The translations under genes were made by a program, and so were the position numbers. Below the pieces are notes generated by a model that did not search any database, was not told the origin of the DNA, and saw only the letters and a list, made by a program, of their open reading frames with translations. Of a stretch of DNA of 24,150 nucleotides, positions 8,349-15,566 are shown in pieces. The DNA is from Candidatus Omnitrophota bacterium (GTDB lineage Bacteria; Omnitrophota; Gorgyraeia; JABMRN01; RBG-13-46-9), in assembly GCA_016782495.1 (NCBI GenBank), contig JADHYL010000004.1:1-24150 (forward strand), read 5' to 3'. Positions within the stretch are counted from its first letter, which is position 1. Each line of letters starts with the position of its first letter.

Positions 8349-9806
8349 ATGGGGATGAATTTAAGAAAAACCGTTGTTGTGGTGGAAATAGGCAATGACT
8401 GGATTAAGATAGCGCAGAACAACGTTTCGCTTTCGGGCGGATGCATAACGGGGCTTAAGTTTATCAAGCTCGCCCAGATTAAGGAGCCCGTATCATTCGC
8501 CATAGCGAAGGCATTCGAAGGGCTGAAACTACAAAAGAAATCAGTTATAACATACATTCCCAGAAATCTTGTTAACGCGAGGATTCTGGAATTACCGTCC
8601 ACGGACCGGGCGGAGATAAAAAATATTATAAATTTACAGGTTAACAAGCAGACGCCGTATTCCAAGGAGGAGATCGTATACGCCCATAAAATACTTGATA
8701 TTGCAAGGGAGGGCTATTCCAGGGTAATGCTTATTATCGCGAAGAGAAACATAATCAGCGAACGCATAGAAACGCTGCACAAGGCAGGTATAGAGGTGGA
8801 AAAGGTAGCGTTGAGCTCTGAAGGGGTTTATAATTGGTTTAATATTGCCGCTGCCCTTTCAGAACCGGGGGCTCAGAATTCGCAAAACATTGTCTTGATA
8901 GACATAGATTCCAATTGTTCTGATTTTATCGCGATTCATGGCGGAAAAATGGTCTTTACCAGAAATATTTTTATCGGAGCCAACCATCTTTTAAGCGAAG
9001 ACACCGGCTGGAAGGATAGGTTTGTTGACGAATTAAAACGCACGATAGAGCGTTACCGGAACGAAGAAAAAGGCGCGGAAAACATAAATAAAATTTTTTT
9101 AAGCGGCGCGGCAAAAAACATAAATAACCTGGATGCCGTTTTGAGCGCGCAATTGGGAATACCGGCTGAGAACATGGGCGCTAGCGGCAATATTGATACA
9201 AAAAAGTGCGCAGCCTACCAACGGGAAGATGGCCATAAATTTATTTCTACCTCAGCACTTTTTGGCCTGGCCACCGCTCCCGAAAAGGCGGAGATAGACC
9301 TGACGCCGGGCGAAATACGAATTCGCCAGATAATGGAGGCCAAAAGAAAAGACCTTACAGTTACGGGAATTCTGCTTACTTCCATCGTTATGGTTGCGTC
9401 ATTCTTGTTCTTAACCAATATCTACTACAAAAACGCATACCTGGCGCAGTTAAAAAGCAGGATTGCCGGCATAAGGGAAAGCGCGGAAAGCGTAGCCAGG
9501 ATGCGCATGGTTGTCAATGCTGTCAAAAGCCGCCTGGACGCCAAGGACTCTTCGATAAACATTCTTGCTCACGTGTATGAACTCACCCCGGAAGAGATAT
9601 ATTTTACAACTATTACCGTTGAGAGTAAGCAAAAGGTTATTCTTAGGGGGCGCGCCCCGGCTATGTCCGATGTTTTCAAATTCCTGACGCAGCTGGAAAA
9701 TTCTCGGTATTTTGAGAATGTGAAAACAACCTATACGACTACTAAAAAAGAGAAAGATAAAGAATGCGCGGAATTTGAAATAACTTGTATGTGTCAAAAG
9801 GGGTAA
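8349..9806 (+). CDS. gspL: GspL-type assembly protein (PilM-like plus PilN-like domains)
   Basis: A 485-residue protein. Residues 1-315 form an actin-like PilM/GspL cytoplasmic domain: phosphate-1-like VVVEIGNDWIKIA (10-22), phosphate-2-like IVLIDIDSNCSDFIAI (181-196) and KIFLSGAAKNI (248-258). One transmembrane helix lies at about 337-357 (TGILLTSIVMVASFLFLTN). The periplasmic part has a coiled coil, then a PilN-like fold with VYELTPEEIYFTTITVE. In type IV pili these are separate PilM and PilN proteins; in T2SS they are one, GspL. It links GspE to GspM and GspF. It starts 3 bp after gspK; a second ATG at 8355 is possible. The annotation name could equally be pilM. Confidence 0.82.
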   Translation: MGMNLRKTVVVVEIGNDWIKIAQNNVSLSGGCITGLKFIKLAQIKEPVSFAIAKAFEGLKLQKKSVITYIPRNLVNARILELPSTDRAEIKNIINLQVNKQTPYSKEEIVYAHKILDIAREGYSRVMLIIAKRNIISERIETLHKAGIEVEKVALSSEGVYNWFNIAAALSEPGAQNSQNIVLIDIDSNCSDFIAIHGGKMVFTRNIFIGANHLLSEDTGWKDRFVDELKRTIERYRNEEKGAENINKIFLSGAAKNINNLDAVLSAQLGIPAENMGASGNIDTKKCAAYQREDGHKFISTSALFGLATAPEKAEIDLTPGEIRIRQIMEAKRKDLTVTGILLTSIVMVASFLFLTNIYYKNAYLAQLKSRIAGIRESAESVARMRMVVNAVKSRLDAKDSSINILAHVYELTPEEIYFTTITVESKQKVILRGRAPAMSDVFKFLTQLENSRYFENVKTTYTTTKKEKDKECAEFEITCMCQKG

Positions 9807-9811
9807 GCGGT

Positions 9812-10345
9812 ATGTTTGTCGATAAGCTTTCAAAAAAAGAAAAAATAGGACTATCCATTGCCTGTATACTGGTTTTAACAGCGATATTTGACAGGGCTGT
9901 ATGCGTGCCAATAAGAAACAGGATGCAAAAATTAAACCAAGAGGTATCGCTATCCGAAAAAGAACTAGCCCGTTATCTGTATAATTTGGAGCAGGAAAAA
10001 ACTGTGACCAAAGAATACGGCGATTATATACAATATGTCAAAGAAGCCGGATCTGACGAGGAGGAAACAGCCAAAGCCCTGGGTGAGATAGAGACCTTGG
10101 CGCGCAAGTCCGGTTTATGCATGGTTGACATAAAGCCATATGCCCCCAAAGCAACCGGATTTTACAAGGAGTACATATTTGAAATAGAAGCAGAGACCGA
10201 CATGGAATCGTTGATTAGTTTCCTGCACCAGTTGGACTCATCACCACAACTTTTATGCGTGGAAAAATTGCGCCTGAGCCTTAAAGAAACCGGCGGGTCC
10301 GCCATAAAGGCCTCAATAGTTATTACAAAGCAGACAATTTTCTGA
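9812..10345 (+). CDS. gspM: GspM / PilO-like inner-membrane assembly protein
   Basis: A 177-residue bitopic protein: short cytoplasmic N-terminus, transmembrane helix at 11-27 (KIGLSIACILVLTAIFD), a coiled coil (about 35-70) and a periplasmic ferredoxin-like domain with EIEAETDMESLISFLHQLDS, a typical PilO signature. ATG 9812 is chosen over an in-frame ATG at 9785, because 9785 lies inside gspL and AAAGGGGTAAG (9797-9807) makes a good RBS for 9812. It would pair with the periplasmic domain of GspL. It is the last gene of the T2SS run; no secretin or GspC follows. Confidence 0.8.
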   Translation: MFVDKLSKKEKIGLSIACILVLTAIFDRAVCVPIRNRMQKLNQEVSLSEKELARYLYNLEQEKTVTKEYGDYIQYVKEAGSDEEETAKALGEIETLARKSGLCMVDIKPYAPKATGFYKEYIFEIEAETDMESLISFLHQLDSSPQLLCVEKLRLSLKETGGSAIKASIVITKQTIF

Positions 10346-10379
10346 AACCTCTGCCCAAAAAACAAAAAGATAATTTTCC

Positions 10380-10407
10380 TTGACAGTCGCGTGAATTGTG
10401 TTAAAAT
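10380..10407 (+). promoter_or_regulatory. Sigma70-type promoter of the hrcA operon
   Basis: TTGACA (10380-10385), a 16-bp spacer and TAAAAT (10402-10407). The expected transcription start, about 10414, falls at the left edge of the CIRCE operator, which is the usual geometry for HrcA control. Confidence 0.85.
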
Positions 10408-10413
10408 GGCACC

Positions 10414-10440
10414 TTAGCACTCCCATAATGAGAGTGCTAA
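10414..10440. promoter_or_regulatory. CIRCE operator (HrcA binding site)
   Basis: A perfect inverted repeat TTAGCACTC-N9-GAGTGCTAA, identical to the CIRCE consensus, just downstream of the promoter. Known role: HrcA binds it as a dimer and represses the chaperone operon until heat shock. It is the only perfect CIRCE in the window. Confidence 0.97.
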
Positions 10441-10466
10441 ATTGTTTTTGAACCTAAAAGGGGTTA

Positions 10467-10559
10467 GTTGCGTCGGTTGCTCAACTGGGTTTTCTCGCTT
10501 CCGTGCTTTAGTATAATCCTAACACACGCTCGAAAACCCACTCGAGCAACCGACGCAAC
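10467..10559 (+). promoter_or_regulatory. Long hairpin in the hrcA 5' leader
   Basis: The left arm 10467-10494 pairs with 10532-10559 at 26 of 28 positions. The 37-nt loop holds a second small inverted repeat, GTGCTTTAG-N7-CTAACACAC (10503-10527, 7 of 9 pairs). A second right arm of 21 nt occurs at 10620-10640 in the next repeat copy, so the left arm has two possible partners. A regulatory role in the mRNA is inference. Confidence 0.75.
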
Positions 10560-10673
10560 CGTAGAGGAGGGGGCGATATAATAAACTTCCGTGCTTTAGT
10601 ATGTTCCTAACACACGCTCGAAAACCCACTCGAGCAACCGTAGCAGCCGCAGAGGAGCGGTCGATATAATAAG
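10498..10673 (+). repeat. Tandem 88-bp duplication in the hrcA leader
   Basis: Copy 1 is 10498-10585 and copy 2 is 10586-10673, exactly 88 bp each and differing at about nine positions. Each copy begins CTTCCGTGCTTTAGTAT, contains GAAAACCCACTCGAGCAACC and ends with AGAGGAG followed by GATATAATAA. The AGAGGAG of copy 2 is about 27 bp before the hrcA ATG, too far to be its RBS; AAGGTAG at 10671-10677 fits better. Confidence 0.9.
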
Positions 10674-10684
10674 GTAGATATTTT

Positions 10685-11416
10685 ATGACAATAGACAGAG
10701 GAGCAAGAAGAAATAAGGTTTTAGAAGCGATTGTGAATGCGCACATATCGAGCGCCATGCCCGTAGGGTCTAATAAGATCGCCAGGGGCCTGGACCTTTC
10801 CAGCGCCACGATTAGAAACGTGATGTTTGAGCTGGAAAGGGATGGATACATAAAGCAACCGCATACTTCGGCCGGTAGAATTCCCACGGATTTAGGATAC
10901 AGAAAATATGTTGATAACCTCATGCCTTTCGGGGAGGCAAAAGAGGATAAAGCCACCGCGAAGGTGAGACAATATTTAAATGAGAAAAGGTTTTTCGAAG
11001 ACGTTATAGAGGAGACTTCCCGGGCGCTTTCCCGGATGACAAAATATACCGGCATTGCGCTTTCGCCCGGCCATAAGCTCTATTTTGACGGTACATACCA
11101 CATGCTGGAACAGCCGGAGTTCAGGGAAATGGAGATGGCGCGGGATTTTTTAATGGCAATAGAAGAAAAAGAGGAACTTTTGCAGATTCTAAACGAGGAT
11201 TTGGAAACAATGGGCGTCAAGATCAGGATAGGCCGCGAGAATATTTTTGAGAATTTAAGGGAATGCACAATCATAACGGCAACGTATAGGTTTAAAAACC
11301 GCGTATCGGGCAATTTAGGCGTGATCGGCCCCATAAGGATGAGGTACGAAGAGATCGTGCCCATGGTAAACCTTTTTGCGGATATGACTACGGAGATCCT
11401 GGAGGAAATTGCATGA
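10685..11416 (+). CDS. hrcA: Heat-shock repressor HrcA, short form
   Basis: A 243-residue transcription repressor; usual HrcA is about 340. The N-terminal winged helix is clear (PVGSNKIARGLDLSSATIRN at 26-45, then PHTSAGRIPTDLGYRKYVD at 59-77). The family segment LTNYT appears as MTKYTGIALSPG (118-129). The next residues, HKLYFDGTYHMLEQPEF (130-146), correspond to a region that in Bacillus HrcA comes about 100 residues later. The C-terminal part (IRIGRENIFENLRECTIITATY, with GVIGPIRMRYE) is intact. The inserted dimerising domain is thus missing, in frame. It binds CIRCE upstream and heads the operon; its stop overlaps the grpE start. GroEL-dependent folding is family knowledge. Confidence 0.9.
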   Translation: MTIDRGARRNKVLEAIVNAHISSAMPVGSNKIARGLDLSSATIRNVMFELERDGYIKQPHTSAGRIPTDLGYRKYVDNLMPFGEAKEDKATAKVRQYLNEKRFFEDVIEETSRALSRMTKYTGIALSPGHKLYFDGTYHMLEQPEFREMEMARDFLMAIEEKEELLQILNEDLETMGVKIRIGRENIFENLRECTIITATYRFKNRVSGNLGVIGPIRMRYEEIVPMVNLFADMTTEILEEIA

Positions 11417-11958
11417 TGTGTAAAGAAAAAGATAAAAACCTGGACCAATTCAAAAAAGAGCCCGAAGAGCCGTGTAAGGAGATAAAGCCGGAGAAGGAAA
11501 CGAAGCCGGAAGATACGGATTATAAGGAAAAGTGGCTGAGGGCCCTGGCCGAATACGATAACCTTAAAAAACGCGTCGAAAGAGAAAGAATAGAAACCAT
11601 CAGGTTTTCGAATCAGTTTTTGATGATGGATCTTTTCCCCATAATGGACAGTTTCGATAGCGCCATGAGCTCTATCGAAAAATCAAACGATAAGGAATCT
11701 TTCTTAAAAGGCCTAAAGATGCTCCAAAGAGAATTCCATAAAATACTCGAATCAAACGGCCTTAAAAAAATAGAAACGGTAGGGAAAAAATTTGACCCGA
11801 ATTTTCACCAGGCGGAAGAAGAAATCCCAACCGATAAGTTTCCTGCAGGCGTCATAGCCGAGGAAATAAGAAGCGGTTATGTGCTAAATGAGAGGCTCCT
11901 TCGGCCGGCGATTGTAAAGGTATCGAAGGGGATAGAAAACGTAGGACGTGGGACGTAG
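11413..11958 (+). CDS. grpE: Nucleotide exchange factor GrpE
   Basis: A 181-residue DnaK co-chaperone. It has a charged, disordered N-terminus (1-38), a long dimerising helix with [20 protein letters not shown] (37-56) and the C-terminal beta domain ([13 protein letters not shown] at 127-139, [19 protein letters not shown] at 155-173). Start ATG 11413 overlaps the hrcA stop (ATGA); an ATG directly after, at 11416, is also possible. The last residues, VGRGT, and the TAG stop (11956-11958) are encoded by a 7-bp tandem repeat that continues into the gap before dnaK. Without the repeat the protein would end near the usual GrpE C-terminus. Confidence 0.96.
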   Translation: MMCKEKDKNLDQFKKEPEEPCKEIKPEKETKPEDTDYKEKWLRALAEYDNLKKRVERERIETIRFSNQFLMMDLFPIMDSFDSAMSSIEKSNDKESFLKGLKMLQREFHKILESNGLKKIETVGKKFDPNFHQAEEEIPTDKFPAGVIAEEIRSGYVLNERLLRPAIVKVSKGIENVGRGT

Positions 11959-11980
11959 GACGTGGGGTGTCCTACGTAAC
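11938..11980. repeat. Heptamer repeat at the grpE-dnaK junction
   Basis: Four heptamers alternate ACGTAGG/ACGTGGG (11939-11966). Then the inverted end GTCCTACGT (11969-11977) pairs with ACGTAGGAC at 11939-11947. The element supplies the last codons and the stop of grpE and ends 18 bp before the dnaK RBS. Confidence 0.85.
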
Positions 11981-12010
11981 GAGAATATAATTAAAACAAG
12001 GAGGCAAGAA

Positions 12011-13912
12011 ATGGCTAAAGTAATAGGAATTGATTTAGGAACTTCGAATTCAGCCGCGGCTTTCATGGAGAAAGAAAGGCCTGCTATTATCCCGAGCGCC
12101 GAAGGTGCGGGGATCGCAAGCGGAAAGGCGTTTCCTTCATACGTCGCCTTTACAAAAGACGGGCAAAAGCTCGTCGGAGAACCGGCCCGAAGGCAGGCTT
12201 CAATAAATCCCGAGGGCACCATTATGGCCGCCAAAAGGAAAATGGGGACTGATTTCAAATTCAAAATATACGGTAAAGAATATACGCCGCAACAGATATC
12301 GGCATTCATATTACAAAAGATAAAACAGGACTCTGAGGCCTATCTGGGAGATTCGGTGAACGAGGTCGTCATAACATGCCCGGCATATTTTAACGATAAC
12401 CAAAGACAGGCAACGAAAGACGCGGGCGAGATAGCAGGACTCAAAGTTTTAAGGATTATTAACGAACCCACTGCGGCGTGCCTCGCTTACGGTTTGGAGA
12501 AAGCCGGCAAGGAACTTAAGATCATGGTTTTTGATTTCGGCGGAGGAACGCTGGACGTGACAATTATGGAAATGGGATGGGACTCCGAGCACAATGCCGG
12601 CACGTTCGAAGTGAGAGCGACATCGGGGGATACCCAATTGGGCGGAACTGATATGGATAACGTTCTTATGAAATATGTGAAGGACCAGTTCAAGAAAGAA
12701 TCCGGCGTGGATTTGGAAAAAGATAAAATGGCCGTGCAGCGCCTTAGGGAGGGCGTCGAAAAAGCGAAGATCGAACTTTCAAGCGCTCTTACTACGGATA
12801 TCAACCTTCCGTATATTACGGCCGATCAGACCGGCCCAAAGCATTTGGCAATGTCTATAAACCGCGCGAAACTGGAAGAGCTCATTATGCCGATTATAGA
12901 GAAGTGCAAACACCCCTTGGAACAGGCGATAAAAGATACGAATCTTTCGATTAAGGAAATAGACAAGATCATCATGGTAGGCGGCCCCACGAGGATGCCG
13001 GTAGTTCAGAAATTCGTGGAAAACTACGTCGGCAAAAAAATAGAAAGGGGCATAGATCCGATGGAGTGCGTGGCAATGGGCGCGGCGATACAGGGCGCTA
13101 TCATGAAGGGCCACACAAAAGACATGCTTCTTCTGGACGTTACGCCGCTTTCGCTAGGCATTGAGACATTGGGAAGCGTGTTCACGAAGCTCATTGAAAG
13201 AAACACTACGATCCCCACCAAGAAAAGCCAGGTTTTTTCTACGGCCCAGGACAACCAGCCGGCAGTTACAATAAGGGTTTTACAGGGCGAACGCCAGATG
13301 GCAAATGATAATACGGAACTGGGAAGGTTTGACCTGGTGGGCATACCGCCGGCGCCGCGGGGCATGCCGCAGATAGAAGTGACTTTTGATATTGACTCTA
13401 ACGGCATTGTCCACGTTAACGCAAAAGATCTGGGTACGGGAAAAGAGCAGTCAATAAGGATCACCGCCCCCACTAAACTCTCCAAGGAAGAAATAGATAA
13501 GATGGTGAAGGAAGCCGAAAGATTTGGGGAGGAAGACAAAAAGAAAAAAGAAGAAGTCGAAACGATAAACCAGGCTGATACGCTTGTTTATACCGTAGAG
13601 AAATCCCTGAAAGACTACGGCGACAGGATATCCGCAGCCGAAAAGGAAAATATAGAAAAGAAACTAAAGGAGACAAAAGAGGCTGTTTCGTCTAAGGATG
13701 TGAATAAAGTGAAAAGCGCGGTTGAGGAACTCTCAAAGGCCGCTCACAAGTTGGCCGAGGAAGTCTATAAAGACGCCCAGAAGAAACAGGCCGAACAGCA
13801 AACGAAGGATAAAACGAAGGACGAAGGACGAAGCACGAAGGACGAAAAGAAACAAAAAGACGACGTTGTCGACGCGGAATACAAGGTAGAGGACGAGGAT
13901 AAGGGGAAATAA
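12011..13912 (+). CDS. dnaK: Hsp70 chaperone DnaK
   Basis: A 633-residue ATP-dependent chaperone. ATG 12011 is chosen for its RBS AAGGAGG (11998-12004); an in-frame ATG at 11948 lies in grpE. The nucleotide-binding domain shows [14 protein letters not shown] (5-18), [20 protein letters not shown] (121-140), [11 protein letters not shown] (151-161) and [11 protein letters not shown] (174-184). The substrate domain follows [13 protein letters not shown]. The opening DLGTSNSAA differs from E. coli DLGTTNS but is common in many lineages. The lid is helical and charged. The tail has [15 protein letters not shown] (598-612), encoded by heptamer repeats, then [17 protein letters not shown], close to the usual co-chaperone-binding EEVD-like end. 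Its TAA stop forms the edge of the next inverted repeat. Confidence 0.97.
   Translation: MAKVIGIDLGTSNSAAAFMEKERPAIIPSAEGAGIASGKAFPSYVAFTKDGQKLVGEPARRQASINPEGTIMAAKRKMGTDFKFKIYGKEYTPQQISAFILQKIKQDSEAYLGDSVNEVVITCPAYFNDNQRQATKDAGEIAGLKVLRIINEPTAACLAYGLEKAGKELKIMVFDFGGGTLDVTIMEMGWDSEHNAGTFEVRATSGDTQLGGTDMDNVLMKYVKDQFKKESGVDLEKDKMAVQRLREGVEKAKIELSSALTTDINLPYITADQTGPKHLAMSINRAKLEELIMPIIEKCKHPLEQAIKDTNLSIKEIDKIIMVGGPTRMPVVQKFVENYVGKKIERGIDPMECVAMGAAIQGAIMKGHTKDMLLLDVTPLSLGIETLGSVFTKLIERNTTIPTKKSQVFSTAQDNQPAVTIRVLQGERQMANDNTELGRFDLVGIPPAPRGMPQIEVTFDIDSNGIVHVNAKDLGTGKEQSIRITAPTKLSKEEIDKMVKEAERFGEEDKKKKEEVETINQADTLVYTVEKSLKDYGDRISAAEKENIEKKLKETKEAVSSKDVNKVKSAVEELSKAAHKLAEEVYKDAQKKQAEQQTKDKTKDEGRSTKDEKKQKDDVVDAEYKVEDEDKGK
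13802..13848. repeat. Heptamer repeat in the dnaK C-terminal tail
   Basis: One ACGAAGG unit (13802-13808), a 5-bp break, then five units ACGAAGG, ACGAAGG, ACGAAGC, ACGAAGG, ACGAAAA (13814-13848). It is translated in the same frame as the similar repeat in gspG, and both give the peptide TKDEGR followed by R or S and TKD. Confidence 0.85.
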
Positions 13913-14074
13913 TGTTCCCCGAGGGTTGCCTCCGCTTGCCGCTCGCTCGGGGATGGGCGCCCCTCGCTCGCTGTGGCAAAAATTGCTCATTGTGAAAATG
14001 TTCTCACAATCTGAATGGCGCCATTGTATTCACAATTTTTGACAGTCGCTACGGCAAGCCCTCGGGGAACATTA
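13910..14074. repeat. Nested inverted-repeat element between dnaK and dnaJ
   Basis: Terminal arms TAATGTTCCCCGAGGG (from 13910) and its complement (to 14074) enclose 165 bp; the dnaK stop codon is the first three bases. Inside are an inverted pair CAAAAATTG (13977-13985) / CAATTTTTG (14033-14041), a perfect hairpin ATTGTGA-N8-TCACAAT (13989-14010), and a GC-rich part whose CTCGGGG (13946-13952) can compete with the right arm for CCCCGAG (13917-13923). No ORF lies inside. It could tune dnaJ expression or be a MITE-like element. Confidence 0.75.
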
Positions 14075-14098
14075 ATATAGATAATAGACAGAGGAAGC

Positions 14099-15262
14099 AT
14101 GAGTAAACGAGACTATTACGAAACGCTCGGGGTAGACAAAAGCGCGAGCGCCGAAGAGATAAAAAAGGCCTACCGCAGGATGGCCCTCAGGCATCACCCT
14201 GATAGGGTGCAGCCTGAACAAAAGAAGGAAGCTGAGGAAAAGTTTAAAGAAATTTCCGAAGCTTATGAAGTGCTTAGCGATCCCAATAAAAAATCCACAT
14301 ATGACCAATTCGGCCACGACGGGTTAAAAGGCACTTTCAGCAAAGGCGGTTTCGGTTGGCAGGACTTCACGCATTTCTCGGATTTCGAAGACATCTTTAG
14401 CGGCCTGGACGATTTGTTAAGGGGGTTTGGCGCAGGTGCGGATATATTCGGAACAAGCTGGGGTAGGTCAAGCCCGAGGAAAGCCAGACCGCGCAGAGGA
14501 AGAGATATACAGTATGAGATGGAGATAGAATTTATCGAAGCCGCATTAGGCACCGAGAAGACAATAGAAATTTCACGTTACGAAACATGCGCAGTATGTA
14601 AAGGAAGCGGAGCAAAGCCAGGCACTAAAGATACCGTGTGCCCGACCTGCAAGGGGAGGGGGCAAGTTTCCACGGTAAGCGGATTTTTCAGCATATCTCA
14701 AACCTGCAGAGACTGCGGCGGGGAGGGCCGGATAATAAGAAACCCTTGCGAGAAGTGTAACGGCAGGGGCAAAGTAAAAGAATCTAAAAGAATCAAGGTT
14801 AAGGTTCCCGCGGGGGTCGATAACGGTGTACGGTTAAGGGTGCCCCAGGAAGGTGATGCCGGTGAAAAGCAGGGTCCCAGGGGAGATCTATACGTTTTGA
14901 TATATGCAAAAGAACACAAGTTTTTCAAGAGGCAAAATAACGACATATATTGCGAAGTTAAAATAAGTTTTCCGCAGGCGGTATTCGGTTCCGAAATAGA
15001 CATCCCCACCCTTGACGGCAAGGTTAAGATGAAGTTGCCGCCGGGATCTCCGAGCGGAAAGATTTTTAGATTACGCGGTAAGGGAGTTGCAGACCTTTTT
15101 CACGGCCGAAGTAAAGGAGACCAGTTAGTAAAGGTAAACGTGGAAATACCCCAGCGCTTTACAGACGAGCAAAAAAGTCTTCTAAAAGAATATGCGCGCA
15201 CGCTGGGGGAAGATACAAAAGAAAAAGGTTTTATGAACAAAGTTAAAAAGGCGTTTAAATAA
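14099..15262 (+). CDS. dnaJ: Hsp40 co-chaperone DnaJ
   Basis: A 387-residue type I J-protein. The J domain (1-75) carries HPD at 33-35 in [12 protein letters not shown] Gly/Phe-rich region follows (76-125). Four zinc motifs are complete: CAVCKGSG (C164, C167), CPTCKGRG (C181, C184), CRDCGGEG (C203, C206) and CEKCNGRG (C217, C220). The C-terminal substrate domains include [17 protein letters not shown]. It stimulates DnaK ATPase and delivers substrates. GAGGAA at 14091-14096 is the RBS. It is separated from dnaK by a nested inverted repeat of 165 bp, so its level may be uncoupled from dnaK. Confidence 0.97.
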   Translation: MSKRDYYETLGVDKSASAEEIKKAYRRMALRHHPDRVQPEQKKEAEEKFKEISEAYEVLSDPNKKSTYDQFGHDGLKGTFSKGGFGWQDFTHFSDFEDIFSGLDDLLRGFGAGADIFGTSWGRSSPRKARPRRGRDIQYEMEIEFIEAALGTEKTIEISRYETCAVCKGSGAKPGTKDTVCPTCKGRGQVSTVSGFFSISQTCRDCGGEGRIIRNPCEKCNGRGKVKESKRIKVKVPAGVDNGVRLRVPQEGDAGEKQGPRGDLYVLIYAKEHKFFKRQNNDIYCEVKISFPQAVFGSEIDIPTLDGKVKMKLPPGSPSGKIFRLRGKGVADLFHGRSKGDQLVKVNVEIPQRFTDEQKSLLKEYARTLGEDTKEKGFMNKVKKAFK

Positions 15263-15295
15263 AGAGAGATACGAAAAGGTAAGGAAGGTATAACA

Positions 15296-15562
15296 ATGCC
15301 GACATATGAATACGAATGCAATAAGTGCAATGAACATTTCGAAATGTTTCAGAACATGACCGAGGAACCGATAAGGGCCTGCCCTAAATGCGGCGGCGAC
15401 GTTAAACGTCTCATCGGCAAAGGAAGCGGCATAATTTTCAAAGGATCCGGCTTCTACGCGACCGATTACAGGAAAAAATCTCCTTCGAAAGAACCGGCGT
15501 GCCCCGAGTCCGGCAAAAGCAAAGCCTGCGAATCCTGTCCGGCAAAGAAGGAGAACAAATAA
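15296..15562 (+). CDS. FmdB-family zinc ribbon protein
   Basis: An 88-residue protein starting MPTYEYECNKCNEHFE, the hallmark of the FmdB/putative regulatory zinc ribbon family. C8, C11, C29 and C32 are the likely zinc ligands. GIIFKGSGFYATDYRKK (45-61) is the usual conserved follow-up. An extra cysteine-rich tail, ACPESGKSKACESCPAKK, may bind a second metal. The molecular role of the family is unknown. RBS AAGGAAGG (15281-15288) lies well. It sits 33 bp after dnaJ and 4 bp before the DUF1015 gene, so it may be read through from the chaperone operon. Confidence 0.88.
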   Translation: MPTYEYECNKCNEHFEMFQNMTEEPIRACPKCGGDVKRLIGKGSGIIFKGSGFYATDYRKKSPSKEPACPESGKSKACESCPAKKENK

Positions 15563-15566
15563 AAAG

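Noticed and set aside
10498..10673. Possible CRISPR-like array in the hrcA leader
   Set aside because: There are only two copies of 88 bp directly abutting, with no spacers and no cas genes. It is a tandem duplication.
11948..12010. An N-terminal extension of DnaK by 21 residues
   Set aside because: It would be encoded inside grpE and the heptamer repeat. The ATG at 12011 has a strong RBS and the normal [10 protein letters not shown] start.
14039..14049. TTGACAGTCGC before dnaJ, identical to 11 bases at the hrcA promoter, as a dnaJ promoter
   Set aside because: No -10 box lies 16-18 bp downstream; that position is GC-rich repeat arm. The match looks incidental.
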